Of a stretch of DNA of 64,000 nucleotides, positions 7,823-16,906 are shown piece after piece (positions within the stretch are counted from its first letter, which is position 1; each line of letters opens with the position of its first letter). Source of the DNA: Frondihabitans sp. Leaf304 (GTDB taxonomy: Bacteria; Actinomycetota; Actinomycetes; Actinomycetales; Microbacteriaceae); the NCBI RefSeq assembly GCF_001423105.1, contig NZ_LMNV01000002.1, positions 154,562-218,561 on the forward strand. The letters run 5' to 3'. The position numbers and the translations under genes were made by a program. The notes beneath the pieces were generated by a model. The model worked only from the letters and a program-made list of their open reading frames with translations. It was not told the DNA's origin and did not search any database.

Positions 7823-9244
7823 ATGACCGAGACCTCCTACCCCATCGAGCCGACCGACGCCGAACTCGCAGGGAAGCTGCGAGAGAGCGTCCACGCGGCT
7901 CTTCCGTCTTCCATCGCCGATCTGTCATCGCTCGTGAAGATCCCGAGCGTCTCGTGGGACAGCTTCGATCCCGAGAACGTCGTGGCGAGCTCGCAGGCCG
8001 TCGCCGCGCTCGTCGAGTCGACAGGACTGTTCGACAGCGTGAAGACGAGCCGTGCGCCGATCGAGGGCGACGTGCTCGGTCACCCCGCGGTCCTCGCGAC
8101 GCGAGCCGCCCGCAACGGCCGGCCCACCGTGCTCCTGTACGCCCACCACGATGTCCAGCCCGAAGGGCGGGCTGAGCTGTGGGAGACCCCGCCGTTCGAA
8201 CCCACGGTCCGCGGCGATCGGCTGTACGGGCGGGGCGCCTCCGACGACAAGGCGGGCGTCATGACGCACGTCGCGGCTCTCCGTGCCGTCCACGAGGTAC
8301 TCGGCGACGACCTCAACGTCGGCGTCGTCGTCTTCATCGAGGGCGAAGAGGAGTTCGGCTCCCGCTCGTTCACGAACTTCCTCGCGCAGCACCGCGACGA
8401 ACTCGCGGCCGACCTGATCATCGTCGCGGACGCCGACAACCCCTCGACGACCGTCCCCGGGCTCACCGTCGGGCTCCGCGGCAACGTCACGTTCAAGCTG
8501 ACCGTGTCGACGCTGTCGCATGCTTCGCACTCCGGCATGAACGGGGGAGCGGTCCCCGACGGCATGCTCGCCATGATCAAGCTCCTGGCCACGCTGCACG
8601 ACGACGAAGGATCCGTCGCAGTCGCCGGTCTTACCTCTCGTGAGGGCGACTACCCCGACTATCCCGAATCCCAGCTCCGCGAAGAGACCGGCCTTCTCGA
8701 GGGCGTCTCGCCGATCGGCACCGGCCACATCCTCAGCCGTCTCTGGTCAAAGCCCTCGATCACGGTCACCGGCATCGATGCGCCCAGCGTTCTCAACGCC
8801 TCCAACACCCTCAGCCCCGAGGTGTCGGTCAAGATCAGCGCCCGGGTCGCCCCCGGGCAGACGGCGGCTGCGGCGTTCGACGCTCTCGAAGCGCACCTGC
8901 GCGCGCACGCTCCCTTCGGTGCGCACGTCGAGATCGACGACGTCGACCGCGGCAACGCGTTCCTCGTCGACACGTCCGGCTGGGGAGTGGCCGAGGGCCT
9001 GCAGGCTCTCGAGGAGGGCTGGGGTGCAGCACCGCTCCAGGTCGGAGCCGGCGGATCGATTCCGTTCATCGCCGATCTCGCCGAGGTGTTCCCCGAAGCG
9101 CAGATCCTGGTCACCGGTGTGGAAGATCCCGACACCCGCGCTCACAGCCCGAACGAATCTCAGCACCTGGGCGTGTTCCACCGGTCGATTCTCAGCGAGG
9201 CTCTCCTGCTCGCGAGGCTCGACGGCCGAACCATCGAGGATTAG
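7823..9244 (+). CDS. M20 family metallopeptidase (dipeptidase)
   Basis: Zinc-dependent exopeptidase of the M20 (DapE/ArgE/CPG2/carnosinase) family, cytoplasmic, 473 aa. Metal-site motifs appear in order: LLYAHHDVQP (His-x-Asp), GRGASDDKAG (bridging Asp), EGEEEFGS (general-base Glu and metal Glu), VADADNP, and a C-terminal HSPNE with the last metal His. A dimerisation lid lies between about residues 200 and 330. The length and the RGN-x-TFKL segment resemble actinobacterial M20 dipeptidases rather than DapE. It acts alone; erpA follows at 51 nt with its own promoter-like TAGAAT. Substrate cannot be told from sequence. Confidence 0.88.
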   Translation: MTETSYPIEPTDAELAGKLRESVHAALPSSIADLSSLVKIPSVSWDSFDPENVVASSQAVAALVESTGLFDSVKTSRAPIEGDVLGHPAVLATRAARNGRPTVLLYAHHDVQPEGRAELWETPPFEPTVRGDRLYGRGASDDKAGVMTHVAALRAVHEVLGDDLNVGVVVFIEGEEEFGSRSFTNFLAQHRDELAADLIIVADADNPSTTVPGLTVGLRGNVTFKLTVSTLSHASHSGMNGGAVPDGMLAMIKLLATLHDDEGSVAVAGLTSREGDYPDYPESQLREETGLLEGVSPIGTGHILSRLWSKPSITVTGIDAPSVLNASNTLSPEVSVKISARVAPGQTAAAAFDALEAHLRAHAPFGAHVEIDDVDRGNAFLVDTSGWGVAEGLQALEEGWGAAPLQVGAGGSIPFIADLAEVFPEAQILVTGVEDPDTRAHSPNESQHLGVFHRSILSEALLLARLDGRTIED

Positions 9245-9295
9245 AATCAACTCAGTCGTGCACTCGTGCACATTCCGCTCTCGAAGGAGGCACTT

Positions 9296-9658
9296 ATGAC
9301 CGACACACTCACCACTTCCGTCGACACCAAGGCCCACGGCATCGGCCTCACCGATGCTGCCGCGACCAAGGTCAAGAACCTCCTCACGCAAGAGGGTCGC
9401 GACGATCTTCGTCTGCGCGTCGCCGTCCAGCCCGGTGGTTGCTCAGGGCTCATCTACCAGCTCTACTTCGATGAGCGTCTGCTCGAAAACGACGCCACGG
9501 TCGACTTCGAGGGTGTTGAGGTCGTCGTCGACAAGATGAGCGTCCCCTACCTCGATGGCGCTTCCATCGACTTCGAAGACACCATCGAGAAGCAGGGCTT
9601 CACGATCGACAACCCCAATGCGCAGGGTTCCTGCGCGTGTGGCGACTCCTTCCACTAG
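9296..9658 (+). CDS. erpA: Iron-sulfur cluster insertion protein (A-type carrier)
   Basis: HesB/IscA-type carrier that accepts an Fe-S cluster and hands it to apoproteins such as respiratory enzymes. The 120-aa protein keeps the three cluster-binding cysteines: Cys49 in QPGGCSG and the C-x-C pair Cys113/Cys115 in SCACGDSF. GAAGGAGG lies 5 nt before the ATG, an unusually strong ribosome site for this window. TAGAAT at 9242-9247, overlapping the upstream stop, could be its -10. It lies directly before the cytochrome oxidase genes, as in many actinobacteria, consistent with supplying the Rieske protein and dehydrogenases. Confidence 0.93.
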   Translation: MTDTLTTSVDTKAHGIGLTDAAATKVKNLLTQEGRDDLRLRVAVQPGGCSGLIYQLYFDERLLENDATVDFEGVEVVVDKMSVPYLDGASIDFEDTIEKQGFTIDNPNAQGSCACGDSFH

Positions 9659-9715
9659 GGGTTACCAGGCGGCCAAGTCGCCCGCGTGAAGGCTTCGCGC
9701 ACTTCGCTCACAGTG

Positions 9716-9759
9716 AACGAAAGGGAACCATTCAGACGAATGGTTCCCCTTCGTTTTTT
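9716..9759 (+). terminator. Rho-independent terminator after erpA
   Basis: The stem AACGAAAGGGAACCATTC (9716-9733), with a 4-nt loop and its complement from 9738, is followed by TTTTTT. A classical intrinsic terminator. Confidence 0.9.
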
Positions 9760-9909
9760 CGTCTCCACATCGAGCGAACCGCGGGAGCGAGCGGCGGAAG
9801 CACCCCCAGCCTGCGAGTAGGCTAAGCATGTTCCGTTTCTTACTGTGAGCCCTTGGGCCCGGTGACGAAATGGGGCGCGCCCCACAGTTGAGTCATCCGA
9901 GAGGTAACA

Positions 9910-10806
9910 GTGCGCTCAAAACGTCGTCTCCGACTCGCAGCCATTCCCGTGGCTGCAGTCTCGATCCTTGCCCTGTCGGGCTGCACCGAGCAGCAGATGA
10001 TGGGATGGCTCCCGACGGAGCGCGGCACGACTAACCACGTCAACGCCACCATCGGTCTCTGGGTCACCTCCTGGATCGTCCTCCTCGGCGTGGGTCTCAT
10101 CACCTGGGCGCTGATCATCTGGGCAGTCGTCGTGTACCGACGCCGGAAGGCCGACACGGGCCTGCCCGTCCAGCTGCGCTACAACATGCCGATCGAGATC
10201 TTCTACACGATCGTGCCGCTGTTCCTCGTGCTCGGCTTCTTCTTCTTCACGGCCCGTGACCAGGCCGACATCGAGAAGCCGACGGCCAACCCCGACCAGA
10301 CCATCACGGTCTACGGCAAGCGTTGGGCATGGGACTTCAACTACATGGACACCGCCAACAAGGCGAACAGTGTCTACTACCAGGGCATCCAGGCGCAGGA
10401 GCTCGGCGACGGCAACGTCGACGAGTCCAAGCTGCCGACACTGCACCTCCCCGTCGGCGAGACGATCAAGATCGAACTCAAGTCTCGCGACGTCATCCAC
10501 TCGTTCTGGGTCGTCGACTTTCTCTACAAGAAAGACATGATCCCGGGCAAGACGAACTACGAATACTTCACCCCTCTCAAAGAGGGCACCTTCACGGGTA
10601 AGTGCGCGGAGCTGTGCGGTGAGTACCACTCGCTCATGCTCTTCAACGTGAAGGTCGAGTCGAAGGCCGACTACCAGGCTTATCTCGACACGCTCCGTAC
10701 CGAGGGCAACGTGGGTGACCTGGGCGACCAGTACAACACCAACACCAACGAACCCGACAACAAGGCCCCGGTCGCCGCAGGCACCGACAGCACCTCGAGC
10801 AAGTAA
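9910..10806 (+). CDS. ctaC: Cytochrome c oxidase subunit II
   Basis: Electron-entry subunit of the aa3 oxidase, carrying the binuclear CuA centre on the outer face. The 298-aa protein opens with a lipoprotein signal (ALSGC, Cys25), has two transmembrane helices (about 47-70 and 93-115), and a cupredoxin domain. CuA ligands are visible: His197 in DVIHSFW and C-A-E-L-C-G-E-Y-H-S-L-M (Cys232, Glu234, Cys236, His240, Met243). The start is GTG after GAGAGG. A TAGGCT -10 candidate at 9818-9823 would give a leader of about 80 nt. First gene of ctaC-ctaD-ctaF. Confidence 0.96.
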   Translation: MRSKRRLRLAAIPVAAVSILALSGCTEQQMMGWLPTERGTTNHVNATIGLWVTSWIVLLGVGLITWALIIWAVVVYRRRKADTGLPVQLRYNMPIEIFYTIVPLFLVLGFFFFTARDQADIEKPTANPDQTITVYGKRWAWDFNYMDTANKANSVYYQGIQAQELGDGNVDESKLPTLHLPVGETIKIELKSRDVIHSFWVVDFLYKKDMIPGKTNYEYFTPLKEGTFTGKCAELCGEYHSLMLFNVKVESKADYQAYLDTLRTEGNVGDLGDQYNTNTNEPDNKAPVAAGTDSTSSK

Positions 10807-10815
10807 GGCCATTCG

Positions 10816-12561
10816 ATGAGCTCAGCCACTGCAACCCGTCCTGCGACCGGCGGTCAATCGTCACAGCAGAACTTCAACACGACGCGCGTCGGCCGTAAGG
10901 GCAACGTCGTCGTCAGGTGGATCACCTCCACCGACCACAAGGTCCTCGGGTACATGTACCTGATCACCTCGTTCGTCTACTTCCTCATCGGGGGAGTGAT
11001 GGCGCTCGTCATCCGAGCGCAGCTCTTCGCGCCCGGTGTCGACATCTTGCAGACCAAAGAGCAGTACAACCAGCTCTTCACCATGCACGGCACGATCATG
11101 TTGCTGCTGTTCGCCACTCCACTCTTCTCCGGCTTCGCGAACGCGATCATGCCGCTGCAGATCGGTGCACCCGACGTCGCGTTCCCGCGACTGAACGGCT
11201 TCGCGTTCTGGCTGTACTTCTTCGGTGCCATCGTGGTCATCGCCGGGTTCCTCACCCCGGCGGGTGCGGCATCATTCGGCTGGTTCGCCTATGCGCCGCT
11301 CTCCGACACGACCTTCACTCCGGGGCTCGGCGGAAACCTCTGGGTCTTCGGCCTCGCCCTGACCGGGTTCTCGACGATCCTCGGTGGCGTTAACTTCATC
11401 ACGACGATCATCACCATGCGCGCCCCGGGCATGACGATGTTCCGCATGCCCATCTTCGTGTGGAACACCCTCGTCACGTCGATCCTCGTCATCATGGCCT
11501 TCCCGGTTCTCGCGGCGGCGCTCTTCGGTCTCGGTTTCGACCGAGTCTTCGATGCCAACGTCTTCAACCCCGCCAACGGCGGTGCCATCCTCTGGCAGCA
11601 CCTCTTCTGGTTCTTCGGCCACCCCGAGGTCTACATCATCGCGCTGCCGTTCTTCGGCATCGTCTCCGAGATCTTCCCCGTCTTCAGCCGCAAGCCGATC
11701 TTCGGGTACAAGACCCTCATCTACGCCACCATCGCGATCGCTGCTCTGTCGGTGACCGTGTGGGCACACCACATGTACGTCACGGGTTCCGTGCTCCTGC
11801 CGTTCTTCTCGCTGATGACAATGCTCATCGCGGTACCGACCGGCGTGAAGATCTTCAACTGGGTCGGCACCATGTGGCGCGGCTCGATCACGTTCGAGAC
11901 CCCCATGCTCTGGGCGATCGGGTTCCTGATCACCTTCACGTTCGGTGGTCTGACCGGTGTGATCTTGGCATCGCCTCCTCTCGACTTCCACGTGTCCGAC
12001 TCCTACTTCGTGGTGGCGCACTTCCACTACGTGGTGTTCGGTACGGTCGTCTTCGCCATGTTCGCCGGCTTCTACTTCTGGTGGCCGAAGTGGACGGGCA
12101 AGATGCTCAACGAGCGTCTCGGCAAGATCCACTTCTGGCTCCTGTTCGTCGGGTTCCACACCACGTTCCTGATCCAGCACTGGCTTGGCGTGATGGGTAT
12201 GCCGCGTCGGTACGCGACGTATCAGCCCGAAGACGGCTTCGAGTGGATGAACCAGCTCTCGACGGTGGGTGCCATGCTCCTCGGCGTCTCGATGCTGCCA
12301 TTCATCTACAACGTCTACATCACCGCTCGGGTTGCTCCGAAGGTGGCCGTGAACGACCCCTGGGGTTACTCGCGATCGCTCGAGTGGGCCACGTCGTGCC
12401 CGCCGCCGCGTCACAACTTCACGTCGATCCCGCGCATCCGTTCGGAGTCTCCGGCCTTCGATCTGAACCACCCCGAAGCGGGTCTCCCCGTCGGTGTGGG
12501 TCCGTTGAAAGACGCCCCTGACGCCCCCACGTACGACGCTTCCGACGAGAAAGTAAAGTAG
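10816..12561 (+). CDS. ctaD: Cytochrome c oxidase subunit I
   Basis: Catalytic subunit that reduces O2 at the haem a3-CuB centre and pumps protons. The 581-aa protein has 12 transmembrane helices. Haem and copper ligands: His91 (haem a, TMHGTIML), His269 with the cross-linked Tyr273 in HPEVY, His318/His319 in AHHMY (CuB), and His402 (haem a3) and His404 (haem a) in AHFHYV. Glu271 of HPEVY is the family's proton-pathway residue. An extended cytoplasmic tail of about 60 residues is typical of actinobacteria. The gene starts 9 nt after ctaC. Confidence 0.97.
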   Translation: MSSATATRPATGGQSSQQNFNTTRVGRKGNVVVRWITSTDHKVLGYMYLITSFVYFLIGGVMALVIRAQLFAPGVDILQTKEQYNQLFTMHGTIMLLLFATPLFSGFANAIMPLQIGAPDVAFPRLNGFAFWLYFFGAIVVIAGFLTPAGAASFGWFAYAPLSDTTFTPGLGGNLWVFGLALTGFSTILGGVNFITTIITMRAPGMTMFRMPIFVWNTLVTSILVIMAFPVLAAALFGLGFDRVFDANVFNPANGGAILWQHLFWFFGHPEVYIIALPFFGIVSEIFPVFSRKPIFGYKTLIYATIAIAALSVTVWAHHMYVTGSVLLPFFSLMTMLIAVPTGVKIFNWVGTMWRGSITFETPMLWAIGFLITFTFGGLTGVILASPPLDFHVSDSYFVVAHFHYVVFGTVVFAMFAGFYFWWPKWTGKMLNERLGKIHFWLLFVGFHTTFLIQHWLGVMGMPRRYATYQPEDGFEWMNQLSTVGAMLLGVSMLPFIYNVYITARVAPKVAVNDPWGYSRSLEWATSCPPPRHNFTSIPRIRSESPAFDLNHPEAGLPVGVGPLKDAPDAPTYDASDEKVK

Positions 12562-12568
12562 TCCGGCA

Positions 12569-12991
12569 ATGAGAGCCCAATCGAACATCTTCTGGATCCT
12601 CGCGGTCTTCTTCTTCGTGGCCGACGCCGGCTACACCGTCTGGAGTCTCCTGTCGACTGAATTCCAGAAGGTGGAGTGGACGGGAACCCTCGGTATCGGC
12701 CTGGCCGGCATCATGTCGGTGTTCCTCGGCTACTACATGAACCGGTCGCACTTCGCCCAGTCGGGTGAACTGCCCGAAGACCGCCTCGACGCGAACATCG
12801 ACGATGGCGACCCCGAGATCGGGTTCTTCAACCCGTTCAGCTGGTGGCCCATCTTCCTGGCCGCCGGTTGCACGATCGTCTTCCTGTCGCTCGCAGTCGG
12901 AATCTGGTTGATCTTCTTCGGTGTCGCCCTCACAGCGATTGCTCTCGTCGGCTGGGTCTACGAGAACTACCGCGGCGTCTACAAGCACTAA
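12569..12991 (+). CDS. ctaF: Cytochrome c oxidase subunit IV (CtaF)
   Basis: Small actinobacterial oxidase subunit (140 aa) that stabilises the bcc-aa3 supercomplex. Four hydrophobic helices are visible: about 5-27, 36-56, 85-104 and 106-126. The loop with ANIDDGDPEIGFFNPFSWWP is the family signature. The gene follows ctaD after 7 nt and a terminator follows at once, so it closes the operon. Confidence 0.92.
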   Translation: MRAQSNIFWILAVFFFVADAGYTVWSLLSTEFQKVEWTGTLGIGLAGIMSVFLGYYMNRSHFAQSGELPEDRLDANIDDGDPEIGFFNPFSWWPIFLAAGCTIVFLSLAVGIWLIFFGVALTAIALVGWVYENYRGVYKH

Positions 12992-13014
12992 GCACCACTA
13001 CCGCGTCTCGCGCT

Positions 13015-13049
13015 AAGCGGGGCACCACCCTCGGGTGGTGCCCCGCTTT
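13015..13049 (+). terminator. Terminator of ctaC-ctaD-ctaF
   Basis: A 16-17-bp stem AAGCGGGGCACCACCC with a 2-nt loop, ending in TTT, 23 nt after ctaF. Confidence 0.88.
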
Positions 13050-13287
13050 CGTGTACGCACGGGTTGCTGGGCGCCTCGGAGCCGCACCTAACCGGCCGAG
13101 CCGCCCAGAGGACGTGGATGGCGGTAGAGGGTGACTGCGACGGCTGTGGAGGCTCCTGCGCCACGGCTGCCGAACCTCCGCGCCGGTGGGTGCCCGCGAG
13201 GCGACTAGCCGACGTGGGCCCGTCCGAACGGATGGTGAGCCGGGCTGCGAACACGGAGTGAGCTAGAGGCGGCGTGTGAGCACGAAA

Positions 13288-13359
13288 GACCGCAGGATCC
13301 GGCAGACGCTCCCGGGCCGGCTGCGACGGGCCTGGCGGCGTCTGCCGGATCCTGCGGTC
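13288..13359. repeat. Large hairpin with 22-bp perfect arms
   Basis: GACCGCAGGATCCGGCAGACGC (13288-13309) is exactly complementary to 13338-13359, with a 28-nt loop. It is about 240 nt after the ctaF terminator and belongs to no visible gene. Function unknown. Confidence 0.85.
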
Positions 13360-13629
13360 CCCTGGGGCCGTTCTGCGCTGGCGGGCGAACGCCGAGCATC
13401 TCGCGCCGCCCGCTGGGTCTCCGTTGACGAGGTGTTCGCTGCAGCGGCCTAGGGAGCTCGAGTTCGGGTCCGCTTCCGGCTCAGCGGAGCCCGTCATTGC
13501 TGTAGCGGTCCCGTCATCGCCTGCGTGATCACGAGGGGGTCGCGTTTCCCGACTTTGACGAGACACATGGGGCTCGCGGTACGTCACGAACCGTTTCACG
13601 CACGACTAACTGTTCTTACGGTTAGCCAC

Positions 13630-13645
13630 GCGTGATTCGGTTAGC
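13630..13645 (+). repeat. 16-nt word shared, inverted, with 63795-63810
   Basis: GCGTGATTCGGTTAGC is matched exactly on the opposite strand at 63795-63810. A second GGTTAGCC lies 10 nt upstream at 13620-13627, making a small cluster. Confidence 0.6.
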
Positions 13646-13870
13646 CGAGGCTCGATCGACCCGGGCCGCAGCTCGACCACGGGATGCGGTGGGTGCAATC
13701 TGTCCGCCGGCGGCGCCCGCCGCGTTCGACCGCCCTCCAGGGCACGCAATGCGGGTCGCCCCGGGCTGGCGGCCTCAGCAGGACCTCACGTTGGACCCCC
13801 TGAAATCGACGATGGCGTCGGGTGTCATTCGCGACGGTGTGGGGGTGTGGCGGTGCGGCGGTGTGCCTCG

Positions 13871-13931
13871 TAGTCGCGTATCGCACGTTTAGTCGCGACA
13901 TACCGCGACTAGACCCGCGAAACGCGACTAG
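13871..13931 (+). repeat. 61-bp AGTCGCG dyad repeat, copy 1
   Basis: Contains two forward AGTCGCG words and two reverse CGCGACT words, all within 61 bp. A copy of the same length lies at 63918-63978 with 55 of 61 positions identical. The central part forms an imperfect palindrome around position 13901. Confidence 0.85.
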
Positions 13932-14026
13932 GAGAGCGACCGCCCACGGCCCCCGGATGCGGAGCAGCGCGTCCTGCGCCCGAAACGGGCCTGCCCGAAC
14001 CATCGACCATCGCCCTACAGCACGAC

Positions 14027-14061
14027 GAAACCCGCCCGCACCGGAGGTGCGAGCGGGTTTC
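14027..14061 (-). terminator. Terminator of ctaE-qcrC-qcrA-qcrB
   Basis: GAAACCCGC-CGCACC paired with GGTGCG-GCGGGTTTC around a 3-nt loop (one bulged position each side), 16 nt beyond the qcrB stop. Confidence 0.75.
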
Positions 14062-14076
14062 GGGGGAGCGGAGCTG

Positions 14077-15765
14077 CTAGTGCTTGCCGCCGGGGCCGCC
14101 ATCGATCTCGGCGTGCGAGTCGTGATGTGCGGCCTCGATCTCGGCCTTGGTGACGGGCGAGATGCGATCTTCGAAGAAGAAGCCCGACACCGATGCACGG
14201 ATGCGCTCGATCGGAGTCACGACACCACGCGCATTCGGTCGAACCATGAGCGGCTCGTACTCGTTGTAGCTGACCAGGTTCCAGCGCTCGTAATCGGTGA
14301 GCGGCTCGTGGACCTCGATGTATTCGCCGCCGGGGAGGCGGACGATTCGACCCGACTCGTGACCGTGAAGAACGATCTCGCGATCCTTCTTCTGCAGGGC
14401 GAGGCAGACCCGCTTCGTGATCCAGAAGGCGATGAACGGACCGATCACCGTCAAGAACTGCATGACGTGGATGACCTGGTTCAGCGACAACTTGAAGTGA
14501 GTTGCCATGAGGTCGGAGGAAGCTGCAGCCCAGAGCGCTGCGTACAGCGTCATGAGAGCGGCACCGATAGCCGTACGGGTGGGAGCGTTACGCGGGCGAT
14601 CCAGGATGTGGTGCTCACGCTTGTCGCCGGTGACCCAACCCTCGATGAACGGATAGAAGGCAACGGTGGCGAGCAGACCCATCAGCACGACGATCGGCAC
14701 GAGGATGTTGAACGAGACGGTGTATCCGCCCCAGACGACTTCCCAGTGGGGCGGTGCGAGACGCAGAGCACCGTCGGCGAATCCGATGTACCAGTCAGGC
14801 TGGGTACCGGCGGAGACGGGCGAGGGGTCGTACGGGCCGTAGTTCCAGATCGGGTTGATCGTGAACAGCGAGGCGATCAGCACGATGACACCGAAGACGA
14901 TGAAGAAGAACCCACCGGCCTTCGCAGCGAAGACGGGCATGACCGGAACGCCGACGACGTTGTTGTTCGTCTTGCCTGGGCCAGCGAACTGCGTGTGCTT
15001 GTTGATGATGAGCAGGAGCAGGTGAGCGCCGAGCATGGCGATCAGAAGAGCCGGCAGCAACATGATGTGCAACGAGTAGAGGCGGCTGACCACGGCGGTG
15101 CCTGGGAACTCTCCGCCGAAGAGGAGGTAGCTGATCCAGACGCCGATGACGGGGATGCCCTTGACCATTCCGTCGATGATCCGCAGACCGTTGCCGGACA
15201 GCAGGTCGTCGGGGAGCGAGTAGCCGGTGAAGCCCTCGGCGAGAGCCAGGATGAACAGGACGAAGCCGATGAACCAGTTGATCTCGCGGGGCTTGCGGAA
15301 CGCACCGGTGAAGTAGATGCGCAGCATGTGCAGGCCGATGGCCGCAATGAAGAGCAAGGCCGCCCAGTGGTGGATCTGACGGAACAGGAGACCACCGCGG
15401 ATGTCGAACGAGATGTTCAGCGCCGACTGCATCGCCGCCGACATGTCGATTCCCTTCAGCGGCACGTACGAGCCGTTGTAGGTGACCTCGGCCATGGACG
15501 GCTGGAAGAAGAAGGTCAGGAACGTACCGGAGAGCAGGATGACGACGAAGCTGTAGAGCGCGACCTCGCCGAGCATGAACGACCAGTGGTCGGGGAAGAT
15601 CTTGCGACCAACCTCTTTGACGAGTCCGGAGATGCTGGTCCGCTCGTCGACGTAGTTGGCGGCGGCACCCATGAACTTCATGCCCTTGGCCGGTCGAACC
15701 GGGGCGTTACCCTGTTCGGCGTAGCTGGTGGGCTGCGATTCGGTGGTTGTGGTGGTGGTGATCAT
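14077..15765 (-). CDS. qcrB: Cytochrome bc1 complex cytochrome b subunit
   Basis: Di-haem quinol-oxidising subunit of the actinobacterial cytochrome bcc complex. The 562-aa protein has the extended N and C termini of this branch and about nine transmembrane helices. Haem-ligand His pairs lie in RQIHHWA/IGLHMLRIY and RLYSLHIM/LGAHLLLL, and the quinol-oxidation site has QPDWYIGF, the actinobacterial form of PEWY. Its ATG overlaps the qcrA stop (ATGA). Last gene of ctaE-qcrC-qcrA-qcrB, followed by a hairpin terminator. Confidence 0.96.
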   Translation of the reverse strand: MITTTTTTESQPTSYAEQGNAPVRPAKGMKFMGAAANYVDERTSISGLVKEVGRKIFPDHWSFMLGEVALYSFVVILLSGTFLTFFFQPSMAEVTYNGSYVPLKGIDMSAAMQSALNISFDIRGGLLFRQIHHWAALLFIAAIGLHMLRIYFTGAFRKPREINWFIGFVLFILALAEGFTGYSLPDDLLSGNGLRIIDGMVKGIPVIGVWISYLLFGGEFPGTAVVSRLYSLHIMLLPALLIAMLGAHLLLLIINKHTQFAGPGKTNNNVVGVPVMPVFAAKAGGFFFIVFGVIVLIASLFTINPIWNYGPYDPSPVSAGTQPDWYIGFADGALRLAPPHWEVVWGGYTVSFNILVPIVVLMGLLATVAFYPFIEGWVTGDKREHHILDRPRNAPTRTAIGAALMTLYAALWAAASSDLMATHFKLSLNQVIHVMQFLTVIGPFIAFWITKRVCLALQKKDREIVLHGHESGRIVRLPGGEYIEVHEPLTDYERWNLVSYNEYEPLMVRPNARGVVTPIERIRASVSGFFFEDRISPVTKAEIEAAHHDSHAEIDGGPGGKH

Positions 15766-16832
15766 GCGCGGTCACGCTCCCAGAAACTCGGGCCTACGGG
15801 CTCGTGGAAATCGCTCTGAGCCACGAGGTAGCCTTCGGCGTCGACCGTGATGGGCAGCTGCGGGAGCGGCCGAGAGGCCGGGCCGAAGATGACCTTGCAG
15901 TTGTCGGTGACGTCGAACGTCGACTGGTGGCAGGGGCAGAGCAGGTGGTGGGTCTGCTGTTCGTACAGCGCGACCGGGCATCCGACGTGAGTGCAGATCT
16001 TGGAGTAGGCAACGATTCCGTTGTACTGCCAGTTTTCACGGCCCTCGGGCTCATTGAGGTCGTCGGGGTTGAGCCGCATGACGAGGACGGCGGCTTTGGC
16101 TTTCTCTTCGAGCAGATCTTCGGATTCGAGCAGGCTTTCCGGAATCACGTGGAATGCCGAACCGAGGGTCACATCGGCAGCCTTGATGCGCGTGCCGGAA
16201 GGGTCAAGGGTGAGGTGCATGCCCTTTTTCCAGAGTGTATGCCGCAGGACGACATTGGGGTCGACCTTCGGGCCGAGGTCACGGAAAATGACCACGCCAG
16301 GAAGGATGAAGGCGAAGAGCGCACCGAAGAGGCTGTTGCGGATCAGGCTGCGTCGGCCGAAACCGGACTCTTTGTTGCCGAGTTCGAACACTTCGGCTGC
16401 TTTGGCGCGAGTTGCGTCGGAGCCACGGGTGCCGTGGCGCATCTCGGTGATTTCGCGCGCCGGCATGATGGTCTTCGACCAGTGCACGGCACCGATGCCG
16501 ATGGCCAGGAGGCCGAGAGCGATACCGAGACCGAGGAACAGGTTGTTCAGCCGGATCGAGCCGGTGTCGCCCGGGGTGATCGGGAACGCGATGTAGGCGG
16601 CCACCGCGAGGCAGCTAAATACGATCGAGGCGAAGAACAGAGTGGAGACCTGGCGGGCCGCCTTCTTTTCTTCGACCGGGTCGATGTCGGTGACGCGGAG
16701 GTGGTGCGCGGGCTCACCCGGGTTCTCGAAGGGATCCGTCGGGATGACCGCCGTGCCGGCGGAAACCTTCAGCGGCTCGCTCTTCTCGACAGCCGAGCCC
16801 GCCTGGGGGGTCTCGTCGTCGTGATCTGCCAT
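15762..16832 (-). CDS. qcrA: Cytochrome bc1 complex Rieske iron-sulfur subunit
   Basis: Carries the [2Fe-2S] cluster that takes the first electron from quinol. The 356-aa protein shows the three N-terminal transmembrane helices typical of actinobacterial QcrA (about 75-95, 110-130, 175-195) and a C-terminal Rieske fold with CTHVGCP and LCPCHQSTFD (Cys-x-His, Cys-x-x-His plus the disulfide cysteines). ATG at 16832 is used: AAAGG precedes it, and the in-frame extension upstream is not family-like. It starts 74 nt after qcrC. Confidence 0.95.
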   Translation of the reverse strand: MADHDDETPQAGSAVEKSEPLKVSAGTAVIPTDPFENPGEPAHHLRVTDIDPVEEKKAARQVSTLFFASIVFSCLAVAAYIAFPITPGDTGSIRLNNLFLGLGIALGLLAIGIGAVHWSKTIMPAREITEMRHGTRGSDATRAKAAEVFELGNKESGFGRRSLIRNSLFGALFAFILPGVVIFRDLGPKVDPNVVLRHTLWKKGMHLTLDPSGTRIKAADVTLGSAFHVIPESLLESEDLLEEKAKAAVLVMRLNPDDLNEPEGRENWQYNGIVAYSKICTHVGCPVALYEQQTHHLLCPCHQSTFDVTDNCKVIFGPASRPLPQLPITVDAEGYLVAQSDFHEPVGPSFWERDRA

Positions 16833-16906
16833 GGTGCTGCCTTTCGGTGAGCTCTTCACTCTATAAATCGTTGACTCTGGGCCTAGGGAGCCCGGGGATG
16901 ATGCTG

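Larger units (their letters stand above)
13050..14026. other. Gene-free, repeat-bearing region between the cta and qcr operons
   Basis: Nearly 1 kb with no convincing gene. Short open frames here lack ribosome sites, -10 elements and family features. It contains a 22-bp-arm hairpin (13288-13359), a palindromic GGTTAGC cluster (about 13600-13650) and the 61-bp AGTCGCG repeat (13871-13931). The last two recur together at 63.8-64.0 kb. Confidence 0.7.

Noticed and set aside
13118-13261. Small frame with CxxC-like cysteines after ctaF
   Set aside because: No ribosome site or -10 hexamer at a useful distance, and it lies in the gene-free repeat region.
13822-15819. 665-aa open frame antisense to qcrB
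   Set aside because: Asp/Glu/Arg/Val-rich shadow of a strongly conserved gene; it has no domain and no promoter or ribosome site.
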